64,000 nt of DNA, taken from Clostridium transplantifaecale (lineage in GTDB: Bacteria > Bacillota > Clostridia > Lachnospirales > Lachnospiraceae). A model generated the notes under the pieces. The model saw only the letters and a list, made by a program, of their open reading frames with translations, ran no database searches and was not told the DNA's origin. Location: contig NZ_UYZY01000003.1 in NCBI RefSeq assembly GCF_900626075.1, forward strand, positions 62,001 to 126,000, read 5' to 3'. Positions 1-8,242 of this stretch are shown piece by piece. Positions within the stretch are counted from its first letter, which is position 1. Each line of letters begins with the position of its first letter. Position numbers and translations under genes: made by a program.

Positions 1-2
1 CT

Positions 3-365
3 GAAGAACTGGCGAGATATCTCTTTATCTGGTCGATCTACCTTTCTGTCAGTTATGCGGCGAAAGAACGCAAGCATATTAAAATTGATGCCGCCCTCTA
101 CCTGTTTCCGAAGAAATGCAGGCCGTTTATCCGAATCATCGGGGATATCATCGTTCTGTGCTTTGCCGGTTTTATCATAGCAACCTCATTCAGGCTGGTT
201 CAGAAGATCGGGATGCTGGGGCAGGTATCGGCCGCATTGTCCATACCGATGAATTATATTTATATGGCCCCGCTTATTGGGTTCGTACTGACATTTTACC
301 GGACGGCCCAGAATATACGGCTGCGGATTGTAAATCTGAGGAAAGGGGTGGAGATGGATGACTAG
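3..365 (+). CDS. TRAP transporter small permease (DctQ family), 5'-truncated
   Basis: This open frame enters from the left edge and stops at TAG (363-365). The visible residues include a WSIYLSVSYAAKERKHIKID stretch, followed by two hydrophobic segments (IIVLCFAGFIIATSF and MNYIYMAPLIGFVLTFY). Small DctQ-type subunits of tripartite ATP-independent periplasmic transporters have this layout, with the charged KERKHIKID loop after a membrane helix. The stop overlaps the start of the large permease by 8 bases (ATGACTAG), so the two are translationally coupled. The solute-binding subunit is expected further left, outside the window. The substrate cannot be read from this fragment. Confidence 0.85.
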   Translation, partial: EELARYLFIWSIYLSVSYAAKERKHIKIDAALYLFPKKCRPFIRIIGDIIVLCFAGFIIATSFRLVQKIGMLGQVSAALSIPMNYIYMAPLIGFVLTFYRTAQNIRLRIVNLRKGVEMDD

Positions 366-1644
366 CGCTGTTTTGTTTGGAACCTTTGTCGTCATGATTA
401 TATTGAATGTCCCGGTGGGGATTGCACTTGGGATCTCCTCCCTTGCTACCGTCATGCTGAATGCGGAGCTTGGTCTTGGAGGCGGATATATTGCACAAAA
501 CCTCGTGACGGCGGTGGATTCGTTTCCTGTTATGGCGGTTCCGTTTTTTATCCTGGCAGGGGAATTTATGGGAGGCGGAGGAATATCCAGGCGTCTGCTG
601 AACGTATGTAACGTTTTCTTTGGAAGAATCACGGGCGGGCTGGCTATTGTGACGGTCGTGGTGTGCATGTTTTTTGCTGCGATTTCCGGCTCCGGTCCGG
701 CGACCGTGGCGGCTGGCGGAGGAATGATTGTGCCGACCATGATTGAGAAGGGGTATGACAGACGGTTTGTGCTGGGGCTGATTGCCGCCGCCGGAAGTAT
801 CGGCGTAGTGATTCCTCCCAGTATTCCGATGGTCGTCTACTGCACGTCCACCGGACAGTCGATTACGAAACTGTTTGCCGCCGGATTTATCCCCGGGCTG
901 CTGATAGGACTGGCGCTGATCGGAGTTTCGTATTTTATCTGTAAAAAGCGGGGATATAAGGGTGACGCGGAGGCATTCACCTGGAAAGGGGCGGGCCGGG
1001 CAATCTGGGATGGTAAATGGGCCTTAATCAGCCCCATTATTATCCTCGGCGGAATCTACGGCGGTATTTTCACCCCGACGGAGGCTGCGGCGGTATCGGT
1101 TATTTACAGCTTTGTGATCGGCGTTTTCGTCTATAAGGAGCTGAAACTGTCGGAAGTGTTTTACGTTATCAGAAGCGCTGCCCTTACCACGGGGACGGTA
1201 CTGGTGGTAGTCGGATGCGCGGCGGCATTTACGAAAATTCTGACGGTGGGCCATATTCCGCAGCAGGTAGCACAGGCGATCATGCAGTTTACCGACAATA
1301 AATGGCTGATTTTCCTTCTGATTAATCTGATGCTTCTGGTAGTGGGATGTTTTATGGACACGATGTGCTCGATTATGATTCTGGCGCCTCTGTTTCTTCC
1401 GATTATCCAGAGCTTCGGGATTGACCCGATTCACTTCGGCCTTGTCATGGTGGTCAACCTGGCAATCGGATTCATAACGCCTCCGCTGGGAATTAACCTT
1501 TTTGTGGCGGTCAGAGTGGGAGAGGCGACCCTGGACGATGTAATTAAAGGGGTGATTCCGTTCTTAATTGTCATGCTTGTGGTCCTGATGCTGTTGACGT
1601 ATATACCGGCTATCACGATGTTTATTCCGGATTACTTCTTTTGA
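358..1644 (+). CDS. TRAP transporter large permease (DctM family)
   Basis: This 428-aa very hydrophobic protein has the length and about 12 membrane segments usual for DctM, the ion-coupled channel subunit of TRAP transporters. Family hallmarks include the PFFILAGEFMGGGGISRRL stretch near residues 60-80, the GSGPATVAA motif near residue 105, IPPSIPMVVY near residue 160 and the ITPPLGINLFVA motif near residue 375. It starts inside the 3' end of the small permease gene. TRAP systems import organic acids such as sialic acid or C4-dicarboxylates using a cation gradient; the substrate here is not determinable. A hairpin terminator follows. Confidence 0.93.
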   Translation: MTSAVLFGTFVVMIILNVPVGIALGISSLATVMLNAELGLGGGYIAQNLVTAVDSFPVMAVPFFILAGEFMGGGGISRRLLNVCNVFFGRITGGLAIVTVVVCMFFAAISGSGPATVAAGGGMIVPTMIEKGYDRRFVLGLIAAAGSIGVVIPPSIPMVVYCTSTGQSITKLFAAGFIPGLLIGLALIGVSYFICKKRGYKGDAEAFTWKGAGRAIWDGKWALISPIIILGGIYGGIFTPTEAAAVSVIYSFVIGVFVYKELKLSEVFYVIRSAALTTGTVLVVVGCAAAFTKILTVGHIPQQVAQAIMQFTDNKWLIFLLINLMLLVVGCFMDTMCSIMILAPLFLPIIQSFGIDPIHFGLVMVVNLAIGFITPPLGINLFVAVRVGEATLDDVIKGVIPFLIVMLVVLMLLTYIPAITMFIPDYFF

Positions 1645-1691
1645 CGGATGCGCCCGGAAACCGTGAGGGATAAGCGGAATATAGTTTAAAA

Positions 1692-1744
1692 AGAAAAAGC
1701 TGTTTCAAGGAGAAGTTTTCCCCGAAGCGGCTTTTTCTTTTTTT
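1692..1744. terminator. Bidirectional rho-independent terminator
   Basis: The arms AGAAAAAGCTGTTTC and GAAGCGGCTTTTTCT pair over about 15 bp with G-U wobbles, and A/T tracts lie on both sides. It sits between the convergent TRAP permease and flippase genes, so it probably serves both. Confidence 0.8.
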
Positions 1745-1827
1745 ATGAAAATGAAAGATTCGCACTATGAGTTTCACATGGCCGGCATCCACGGCCTGTG
1801 TAAGGAGCGTATAGACATCAAAGGGTA

Positions 1828-3333
1828 TTACCGGCTCTTCTTATGCAGCAGAAGCAGCCCTCCCCCATACAGCACACAGACAATCAGCGCCTTCACCACG
1901 ATAAACAGGAACTCGGCGGGAAGCGCCTGCCGCAGTGTTTCCAGAGACGGTGTCGCGGCATACAGTACCCCGATGGAAACCAGGAGACAGAGGGTCGGTT
2001 TCACAATCATGGTGCCCGCATTCAGGCGCACGGGCACCTGGCCGGCCAGGGTGTGGATGTGCAGCCCTGCGAGAATCAGTTCGCTGACGAGGAGTCCCAC
2101 CAGATAGGCATGGATTCCGTATAAGGGGATGCAGAACACGACGACGGCCAGTGTAATCAGCATGGAGACGGCATTGTGAAGAAAGATAGTGGACGTCATT
2201 CCAAGGCCGTTTAAGATGCTTCCCATAGTCGTGGAGAGGTACATAAAGGGACAGAGCCAGGCCAGTATCGTGATAAAGGTTCCGGCGTCCTCATTGTGGT
2301 AGACGCTGATTCCAAGGCCGTCGCCAAAGAGTGTGAAGATGCCGATACAGAGGATTCCCATGTAGAGGCTGTAGCGGAGGGCCATAGCGATGGTCCGCTC
2401 AATCTTGCGTTCGTTTCCCTCGGCCTGCGCCTCCGATACAGTAGGCAGAAGGACGACCGCCAGGGAGTTGGTGATAGCGGACGGAAAGAAGATAAAGGGC
2501 AGCGCCATACCGGTCAGGACGCCGTATGTACTCAGGGCCTCGGCATTGGTAAGGCCGAATTCCAGCAGCTTATTCGGGACGAAGATGGCTTCCAGGCTCT
2601 GCAGGCAGTTGAGGATCAGCCGGTTGCCCATCAGAGGCAAGGCCATGGCCATCAGGGGAGCCGCCAGGGAGAGAAAACTGTAAGACGGCCGCGCTGAATG
2701 CCCGTTCTTTTTATCTTCCGTTGTAAAGGAGTAGACAAGGAAACTGAAAACAGCGGATGCCGCTTCACCAATCAGCATACCCCAGACAGCCAGGGACACG
2801 GAGATTTCCTTGCCGTTTGTCGCCGCCACACTGGCAATCAGGAAGACGGCGCCAATGCGTATAAACTGTTCCAGGAGCTGCGAGAGCGCCGGAACGGCCG
2901 TTTTCTTCATACCGTAGTAATAGCCGCAGATACAGGCATGAATCGCCGAGAATGGGATGGACAGCGCCATCACGGGCAGAAGAGGGGCGCACTGGGGTTC
3001 CAGAAGGACGCGCTCGGCCAGAAATGGGGCGGTAAGGCGGATTCCAAACATCAGGATGACGGAAATCGTCAGTGATATCGCCAGCCCGGCCCGGAAGGTG
3101 CTCCGGCCTTTCTCTGCGTTGGCCGCGGCCAGACGTGAGATAGAGGTCTGGATCGGACCTGCACAGAGGGCAAATGCAATACCGTGGATGGGAAAAATCA
3201 TTTGATAAATGCCCAGACCTTCCGCACCGATCGTCCGGGACAGGAATATGCGATAGAAGAAACCGAGAATCCGGCTCAGGAATCCGGCGGCTGTGAGCAG
3301 CAGGGTTCCGGTGATAAGTGGATTTTTTTTCAT
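1828..3333 (-). CDS. SpoVB-like polysaccharide/lipid flippase (MATE/MOP superfamily)
   Basis: This 501-aa integral membrane protein has about 14 hydrophobic segments. The N-terminus (ITGTLLLTAAGFLSRILGFFYRI) and the RTIGAEGLGIYQMIFPIHG stretch are characteristic of the SpoVB / polysaccharide biosynthesis branch of the MOP flippases. In Bacillus and Clostridia SpoVB is needed for spore cortex synthesis, probably translocating a lipid-linked precursor; several paralogues are common in Lachnospiraceae, so this copy may act on another cell-wall glycan. It stands alone and converges on the TRAP operon. No sporulation promoter was identified. Confidence 0.85.
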   Translation of the reverse strand: MKKNPLITGTLLLTAAGFLSRILGFFYRIFLSRTIGAEGLGIYQMIFPIHGIAFALCAGPIQTSISRLAAANAEKGRSTFRAGLAISLTISVILMFGIRLTAPFLAERVLLEPQCAPLLPVMALSIPFSAIHACICGYYYGMKKTAVPALSQLLEQFIRIGAVFLIASVAATNGKEISVSLAVWGMLIGEAASAVFSFLVYSFTTEDKKNGHSARPSYSFLSLAAPLMAMALPLMGNRLILNCLQSLEAIFVPNKLLEFGLTNAEALSTYGVLTGMALPFIFFPSAITNSLAVVLLPTVSEAQAEGNERKIERTIAMALRYSLYMGILCIGIFTLFGDGLGISVYHNEDAGTFITILAWLCPFMYLSTTMGSILNGLGMTSTIFLHNAVSMLITLAVVVFCIPLYGIHAYLVGLLVSELILAGLHIHTLAGQVPVRLNAGTMIVKPTLCLLVSIGVLYAATPSLETLRQALPAEFLFIVVKALIVCVLYGGGLLLLHKKSR

Positions 3334-3686
3334 ATGGACTCCGGAAAAGAGACTTATTATTATATATATTTTACGGAAGGAGAATTATTCGTTACTGTTC
3401 ATAGGTAACAATAATTTGCTTCTGTTGAGAACTGATACGCCATGCGGTGAATCGAACCGGCCAAAACGGCGCCGCGTACCGTCCAGCGCAGGAAATTTAT
3501 ATATTTTCCAGGTGCAGAGGTAAAATGAGGATAATAAAGGATCGGTCAGGGAAACATAGAAGCGGAAAGTATGCTCTGCGGCGGATAGGATTTATGCTGC
3601 TAAAGCGCCCGCCTGCTTTAAATTGGGAAGATGCGGTTCTCCGCCCGGAAGGCACTGATTGTAACCTGTTTTCATACAATAATATA
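3334..3686. other. Intergenic region, no gene seen
   Basis: Upstream of the flippase gene there is an AT-rich stretch, then a GTTAC-ACTGTTCATAG-GTAAC-like short inverted repeat at 3391-3409 resembling the end of the dispersed repeat at 3687-3838. Short open frames here lack ribosome sites and show no family resemblance. Confidence 0.5.
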
Positions 3687-3838
3687 GTTACTGTTCACAC
3701 CGCATTGCGCTGTGAACAATAACACGCTTCGCGATGCACAGAAACGGCAAAAAGCGCCGTTTCGCGCCGTGTAACTCGGGATTTTCACGCAAGATACGCG
3801 CGAAAACGCCTCGCGGGACATGACCTGTGAACAGTAAC
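3687..3838. repeat. Dispersed repeat element with GTTACTGTTCAC inverted ends
   Basis: A 152-bp unit begins with GTTACTGTTCAC and ends with its reverse complement GTGAACAGTAAC. Inside are a second inverted copy (TGTGAACAATAAC at 3711-3723) and a hairpin AAACGGC-aaaaagc-GCCGTTT. Related but decayed copies occur at 48719-48850 (opposite strand) and 50671-50711, so it is a family of non-coding mobile or REP-like elements. No ORF is contained. Confidence 0.75.
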
Positions 3839-3908
3839 ATAATATATGCCATCGGACACTTTTTGGAGGTAAAATATTATTTTTTTATAAATTAGTAATC
3901 ATTCCTAC

Positions 3909-3936
3909 TTGTATTTTCTGGATTTTACTATATAAT
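3909..3936 (+). promoter_or_regulatory. Probable sigma-A promoter of nifS-nifU-mnmA
   Basis: TTGTAT at 3909-3914 and TATAAT at 3931-3936 are separated by 16 bp, about 65 bases before the nifS start. No IscR gene or obvious IscR site was seen nearby. Confidence 0.6.
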
Positions 3937-3999
3937 AAGAAGCGTAGATGAAGCTTTTACCTTTATTACTACAAATAAGAAGAAAGGCGGATTTTTATT

Positions 4000-5193
4000 A
4001 TGAAACAGATTATTTATCTGGACAATGCAGCTACAACGAAGACGAGACCGGAGGTTGTAGACGCGATGCTTCCGTATTTTACGGAATTTTACGGAAACCC
4101 ATCCTCCGTATACGATTTTTCGGCAGAGCCTAAGAAGGCGATTGCGGTTGCGAGGGAAACGATTGCCGGAGCGCTCGGCGCAAAAGCGAATGAGATTTAT
4201 TTTACAAACGGCGGTACCGAGTCGGACAACTGGGCGCTCATTGCCACGGCGGAGGCCTATCAGGCGAAAGGAAACCATATTATTACTACTAAAATCGAAC
4301 ACCATGCGATTATTCACACCTGCGAATATCTGGAAAGCCGCGGTTTTGAAGTGACTTACCTGGATGTGGATGAGTTTGGCGTTGTGAAATTAGATGATCT
4401 GAAGAAAGCGATCCGTCCTGAGACGATCCTGATTTCAGTGATGTTTGCCAACAATGAGATCGGAACAATCCAGCCGATCAAAGAAATCGGCGCGATTGCG
4501 AAGGAGCACGGAATTCTGTTCCATACCGATGCGGTACAGGCATTTGGCCATGTTCCGATCAATGTGGACGAATGCCATATCGACATGTTAAGTTCCAGCG
4601 CCCATAAATTAAACGGCCCCAGAGGCGTCGGATTCCTGTATATCCGGACCGGAGTGAAGGCAAAGGCCTTTATCCACGGCGGAGCCCAGGAGAGAAAACG
4701 CCGCGGCGGCACAGAGAACACCCCGGGAATCGTGGGATTCGGCAAAGCGGTAGAGATTGCCATGGCCACGATGAAGGAGAGGACGGAGAAGGAGAGAGCC
4801 CTCAGGGATCACCTGATCGAGCGTGTGATGAAGGAAGTTCCTTTCGTGCGTCTGAACGGCCATCCGTCAAAACGTCTTTCAAATAACGCCAACTTTGCCT
4901 TCCAGTTTATTGAGGGTGAATCCCTGCTGATTATGCTGGATATGGACGGCATCTGCGGTTCCAGCGGTTCCGCCTGCACATCGGGCTCCCTGGATCCTTC
5001 ACACGTGCTTCTTGCAATCGGCCTTCCTCATGAGATTGCCCATGGTTCACTCCGTCTGACCCTGAATGAGGAGATCACGATGGAACAGATTGATTTTACC
5101 GTGGAGAGCATCAAGAAAATTGTGGAGCGTTTAAGATCTATGTCTCCATTATATGAGGACTACATGAAGAGACAGGCAGTGGCGCACGCATAA
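4000..5193 (+). CDS. nifS: Cysteine desulfurase (NifS/IscS family)
   Basis: This 397-aa PLP enzyme removes sulfur from L-cysteine and passes it as a persulfide to the Fe-S scaffold and to MnmA. The N-terminus IYLDNAATT is typical; the PLP lysine is K203 in SSAHKLNGPRG and the catalytic loop cysteine is C326 in SSGSACTSGS. The loop with SACTSGS is the group I (NifS/IscS) type. An AGAAAGGCGG ribosome site precedes the ATG. It is followed by a NifU-like scaffold and mnmA, a common clostridial order that joins Fe-S assembly with tRNA thiolation. Confidence 0.95.
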   Translation: MKQIIYLDNAATTKTRPEVVDAMLPYFTEFYGNPSSVYDFSAEPKKAIAVARETIAGALGAKANEIYFTNGGTESDNWALIATAEAYQAKGNHIITTKIEHHAIIHTCEYLESRGFEVTYLDVDEFGVVKLDDLKKAIRPETILISVMFANNEIGTIQPIKEIGAIAKEHGILFHTDAVQAFGHVPINVDECHIDMLSSSAHKLNGPRGVGFLYIRTGVKAKAFIHGGAQERKRRGGTENTPGIVGFGKAVEIAMATMKERTEKERALRDHLIERVMKEVPFVRLNGHPSKRLSNNANFAFQFIEGESLLIMLDMDGICGSSGSACTSGSLDPSHVLLAIGLPHEIAHGSLRLTLNEEITMEQIDFTVESIKKIVERLRSMSPLYEDYMKRQAVAHA

Positions 5194-5305
5194 GCAGGCT
5201 TTTTATCCGCGGGCCGGGAGAAATCGGGTAAAACCGCGGATAGAAACATAACAGGCGCCGCCACATGCATAAAATTTGAGATACGGGCTGAAAGGAGCAA
5301 AATAC

Positions 5306-5743
5306 ATGTATTCAGAAAAGGTAATGGATCATTTCCAGAATCCGAGAAACGTCGGAGAGATAGAGAATGCAAGCGGAATGGGAACTGTCGGCAACGCGAA
5401 ATGCGGTGATATCATGAGGATTTACCTCGATATCGACGACAATCAGATTATCCGCGACGTCAAATTTAAAACGTTCGGCTGCGGGGCCGCAGTGGCCACC
5501 AGCAGCATGGCAACAGAGCTCGTAAAGGGCAAATCCATACAGGAAGCAATGCAAATTACCAACAAAGCTGTGATGGAAGCACTTGACGGATTGCCCCCAG
5601 TTAAGGTACACTGTTCTTTGTTAGCAGAAGAAGCGATCCATGCTGCACTCTGGGATTATTCAGAGAAGCATGGCATTAAAATAGAAGGACTGACTAAGCC
5701 AAAGACAGATATCGGTGAGGAAGAAGTCGAAGAAGAGTACTGA
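5306..5743 (+). CDS. nifU: NifU/IscU-like Fe-S cluster scaffold protein
   Basis: This 145-aa protein starts MYSEKVMDHFQNPRNVG, the standard NifU N-terminal domain opening. The ATG at 5306 is chosen over an earlier in-frame one because AAAGGAG lies 8 bases before it. Three conserved scaffold cysteines are visible: in GNAKCGD, in FKTFGCGAAVA, and in KVHCSLLAEEAI. The protein receives sulfur from the upstream desulfurase and holds a nascent cluster. The C-terminus is acidic (IGEEEVEEEY). Its stop is 3 bases from the mnmA start, indicating co-transcription. Confidence 0.94.
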   Translation: MYSEKVMDHFQNPRNVGEIENASGMGTVGNAKCGDIMRIYLDIDDNQIIRDVKFKTFGCGAAVATSSMATELVKGKSIQEAMQITNKAVMEALDGLPPVKVHCSLLAEEAIHAALWDYSEKHGIKIEGLTKPKTDIGEEEVEEEY

Positions 5744-5746
5744 TAC

Positions 5747-6826
5747 ATGGAAAAGAAAAAAGTGGTAGTCGGCATGTCCGGAGGAGTAGACTCCTCCGTG
5801 GCGGCCTGGCTTTTGAAAGAACAGGGATATGACGTAATCGGCGTCACGATGCAGATATGGCAGGATGAAGAGCCGGAAGTTCAGGAAGAGAACGGGGGCT
5901 GCTGCGGCCTGAGCGCCGTGGACGATGCCAGAAGAGTGGCGGAGCGGCTTGGGATCCCCTATTACGTCATGAATTTTAAAAAAGAATTTAAAGAGAATGT
6001 GATGGATTATTTCGTGCAGGAATATATCGGGGGGAAGACTCCCAACCCTTGCATTGCCTGCAACCGTTTTGTAAAATGGGAGTCGCTTCTGAAGAGAAGC
6101 ATGGATATCGGGGCCGACTATATCGCCACCGGCCACTACGCCAGAATCGAGAAACTGGAGAACGGCCGCTTTGCACTGCGCAAATCAGCGACGGCGGCGA
6201 AGGACCAGACCTACGCGCTTTACAATCTGACACAGCATCAGCTAGCCCATACGCTCATGCCGGTTGGTGAATATACAAAAGACGAGATACGTGCGATTGC
6301 GGAGAAAATCGGGCTGACAGTGGCGAATAAGCCGGACAGCCAGGAGATTTGTTTCATTCCGGATCACGATTACGCAAAATTTATTGAGGAAAATACCGAT
6401 TGCCATCTACCGGAAGGCAATTTTGTAGATAAAGACGGCAACATACTGGGCCGTCACCAGGGCATTACCCACTATACGATCGGACAGAGGAAGGGGTTGA
6501 ACCTTGCCATGGGCCGTCCCGTATTTGTGACGGCAATCCGCCCGGAGACAAATGAAGTAGTAATAGGAGACAATGAAGACGTTTTTTCCAGAAGACTTAT
6601 CTGCAGTAAGCTGAACTGGATGGCAGTGGACGGACTTCCCGGGGATGGGATGAAAGTGTCTGCCAAGATTCGTTACAGCCATAAGGGCGCACCCTGCATG
6701 ATCCGAATGATTGGTGAGGATCTGTTGGAGTGCGTATTTGACGATCCACAGAGAGCTGCAACGCCGGGACAGGCCGTGGTATTTTATGATGGGGAATACG
6801 TGGTCGGAGGAGGAACTATCTTATGA
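5747..6826 (+). CDS. mnmA: tRNA-specific 2-thiouridylase MnmA
   Basis: This 359-aa enzyme makes 2-thiouridine at wobble U34 of Lys, Glu and Gln tRNAs using ATP and persulfide sulfur. The N-terminal PP-loop is [15 protein letters not shown]. The two catalytic cysteines lie in [12 protein letters not shown] and SQEICFIPD. The FIPDHDY and YTIGQRKGL motifs and a C-terminal beta-barrel portion match the family and its usual length. Placement directly after nifS and nifU provides the sulfur donor. The stop overlaps the next start as ATGA. Confidence 0.96.
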   Translation: MEKKKVVVGMSGGVDSSVAAWLLKEQGYDVIGVTMQIWQDEEPEVQEENGGCCGLSAVDDARRVAERLGIPYYVMNFKKEFKENVMDYFVQEYIGGKTPNPCIACNRFVKWESLLKRSMDIGADYIATGHYARIEKLENGRFALRKSATAAKDQTYALYNLTQHQLAHTLMPVGEYTKDEIRAIAEKIGLTVANKPDSQEICFIPDHDYAKFIEENTDCHLPEGNFVDKDGNILGRHQGITHYTIGQRKGLNLAMGRPVFVTAIRPETNEVVIGDNEDVFSRRLICSKLNWMAVDGLPGDGMKVSAKIRYSHKGAPCMIRMIGEDLLECVFDDPQRAATPGQAVVFYDGEYVVGGGTIL

Positions 6827-8061
6827 TAAAAACAGCAGGACGCAGGGGGGCGGCATTACTGCTTGGTATGTTCCTGATAGCTTCTTCCGTGGCGGGCTGC
6901 GGCGGCAAGTATGAACCGATTACTTTGCAGGCGCAGGAGACCCAGGCTTCGGAGGAAGAGAGCAGGCAGATTCAGGCCGAGAGTGTTACGGATGACGGCA
7001 ACTCACAGGACGCGGCAGATAAAGCAAAGCAGGAGCGGATGCTGGTGCTGGGGGATGCACAGGACGCGCAGGCGGCGAAAGAAGCCGACGGCGCTGCGGT
7101 GGCGGAGATGAGTTCGCTTGAGAATGAACGCACGACTGCCAACGGGTTTACGGACGTGGATGAAACTGTATTTGTAGTGGAGGACCATGTCAATCTCAGG
7201 AAGGGATGCGGAACGGAATTCAGTATTGTGACGCAGCTTAAGACGGGCGACAGCATTAAGAGGACCGGGTACAGCGACGGATGGAGCAGAGTCGTATATA
7301 AGGACACCACATGCTACGTTATGTCGGATTTTGTCTCCACGGAGGATCCTTCCGGAGAGAACGGGGAGAATGTGATGGCTCTTGAGAACCAGCCTGCCCC
7401 GGCCAGCGCCGACGGTTCGGCTGCCGTGAGTAACGGCCGTATTGTGGCAATTGACGCGGGACATCAGGCAAAGGGCAACAGTGAAAAAGAGCCAATCGGT
7501 CCGGGTTCCTCCACCATGAAGGCCAAAGTGGCGTCCGGCGCGGAGGGAATCAGCACAAAGCTTCCGGAATACAAGCTGACGCTGTCGGTGTCCAAGAAGC
7601 TTAAGAGGATTCTGGAGGAGCGCGGATATAGAGTGGTTATGATCCGTGAGACAAACGATGTGAATCTGAGTAATGCGGAGAGGGCGGAGATTGCCAATAA
7701 GAGCGGAGCCTCCATCTTTGTCCGTGTCCATGCCAACTCTCTGGATAATAACAGTGTCCACGGGACACTGGCCATGTGCCAGACATCGGGGAATCCTTAC
7801 AACGGAAACCTTCATGAACAGAGCTATTCACTTTCTAAGAAGATCACGGACTATGTCTGTGCCGCAACCGGTTTCAAGAACCGGGGCGTGCAGGAAACGG
7901 ACAGCATGAGCGGCATTAACTGGTGTACCATCCCGGTATCCATTGTGGAGATGGGATTCATGAGTAACCCGGAGGAAGACCAGAAGATGGCGCAGGAGGA
8001 CTATCAGGAACTGATAGCCGCCGGTATTGCCAATGGTATTGATGCCTATTTCGGTCAATGA
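6823..8061 (+). CDS. Lipoprotein N-acetylmuramoyl-L-alanine amidase with SH3 domain
   Basis: This 412-aa protein carries a lipoprotein signal ending SVAGC (lipid-modified Cys at 26), a low-complexity Q/E/A linker, an SH3b-like cell-wall domain (about residues 112-170, [20 protein letters not shown]) and a C-terminal Amidase_3 domain (about 205-411). Zinc and catalytic residues are visible: H in AIDAGHQ, E in LPEYKLTL, H in FVRVHANS and E in [12 protein letters not shown]. It should cleave the lactyl-amide bond of peptidoglycan at the cell surface. The start overlaps mnmA by four bases, but the function is unrelated to thiolation. Confidence 0.9.
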   Translation: MIKTAGRRGAALLLGMFLIASSVAGCGGKYEPITLQAQETQASEEESRQIQAESVTDDGNSQDAADKAKQERMLVLGDAQDAQAAKEADGAAVAEMSSLENERTTANGFTDVDETVFVVEDHVNLRKGCGTEFSIVTQLKTGDSIKRTGYSDGWSRVVYKDTTCYVMSDFVSTEDPSGENGENVMALENQPAPASADGSAAVSNGRIVAIDAGHQAKGNSEKEPIGPGSSTMKAKVASGAEGISTKLPEYKLTLSVSKKLKRILEERGYRVVMIRETNDVNLSNAERAEIANKSGASIFVRVHANSLDNNSVHGTLAMCQTSGNPYNGNLHEQSYSLSKKITDYVCAATGFKNRGVQETDSMSGINWCTIPVSIVEMGFMSNPEEDQKMAQEDYQELIAAGIANGIDAYFGQ

Positions 8062-8080
8062 TTAAGTGAAAAATAAAATG

Positions 8081-8147
8081 AGACGGCCTGCAGGCCCTGT
8101 GATTGTGATATACAATACTTTCGCGGGAGGCTTGCAGGCCGTCTTTA
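8081..8147. terminator. Bidirectional terminator between amidase and giant surface gene
   Basis: The arms AGACGGCCTGCAGGCC and GGCTTGCAGGCCGTCT pair over 16 bp with one mismatch, followed by TTTAATT on the plus strand and by CATTTTATTTTT on the minus strand. It lies at the convergent ends of both transcription units. Confidence 0.75.
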
Positions 8148-8242
8148 ATTGAGCGCGGTGACCTGTGCGGGAAGTGTGCAGGTCACCATTCTCTAGCGAT
8201 GAAACGGTTGTGCAGAGGAAATTTTGTATTTTGAAGGCGGCT

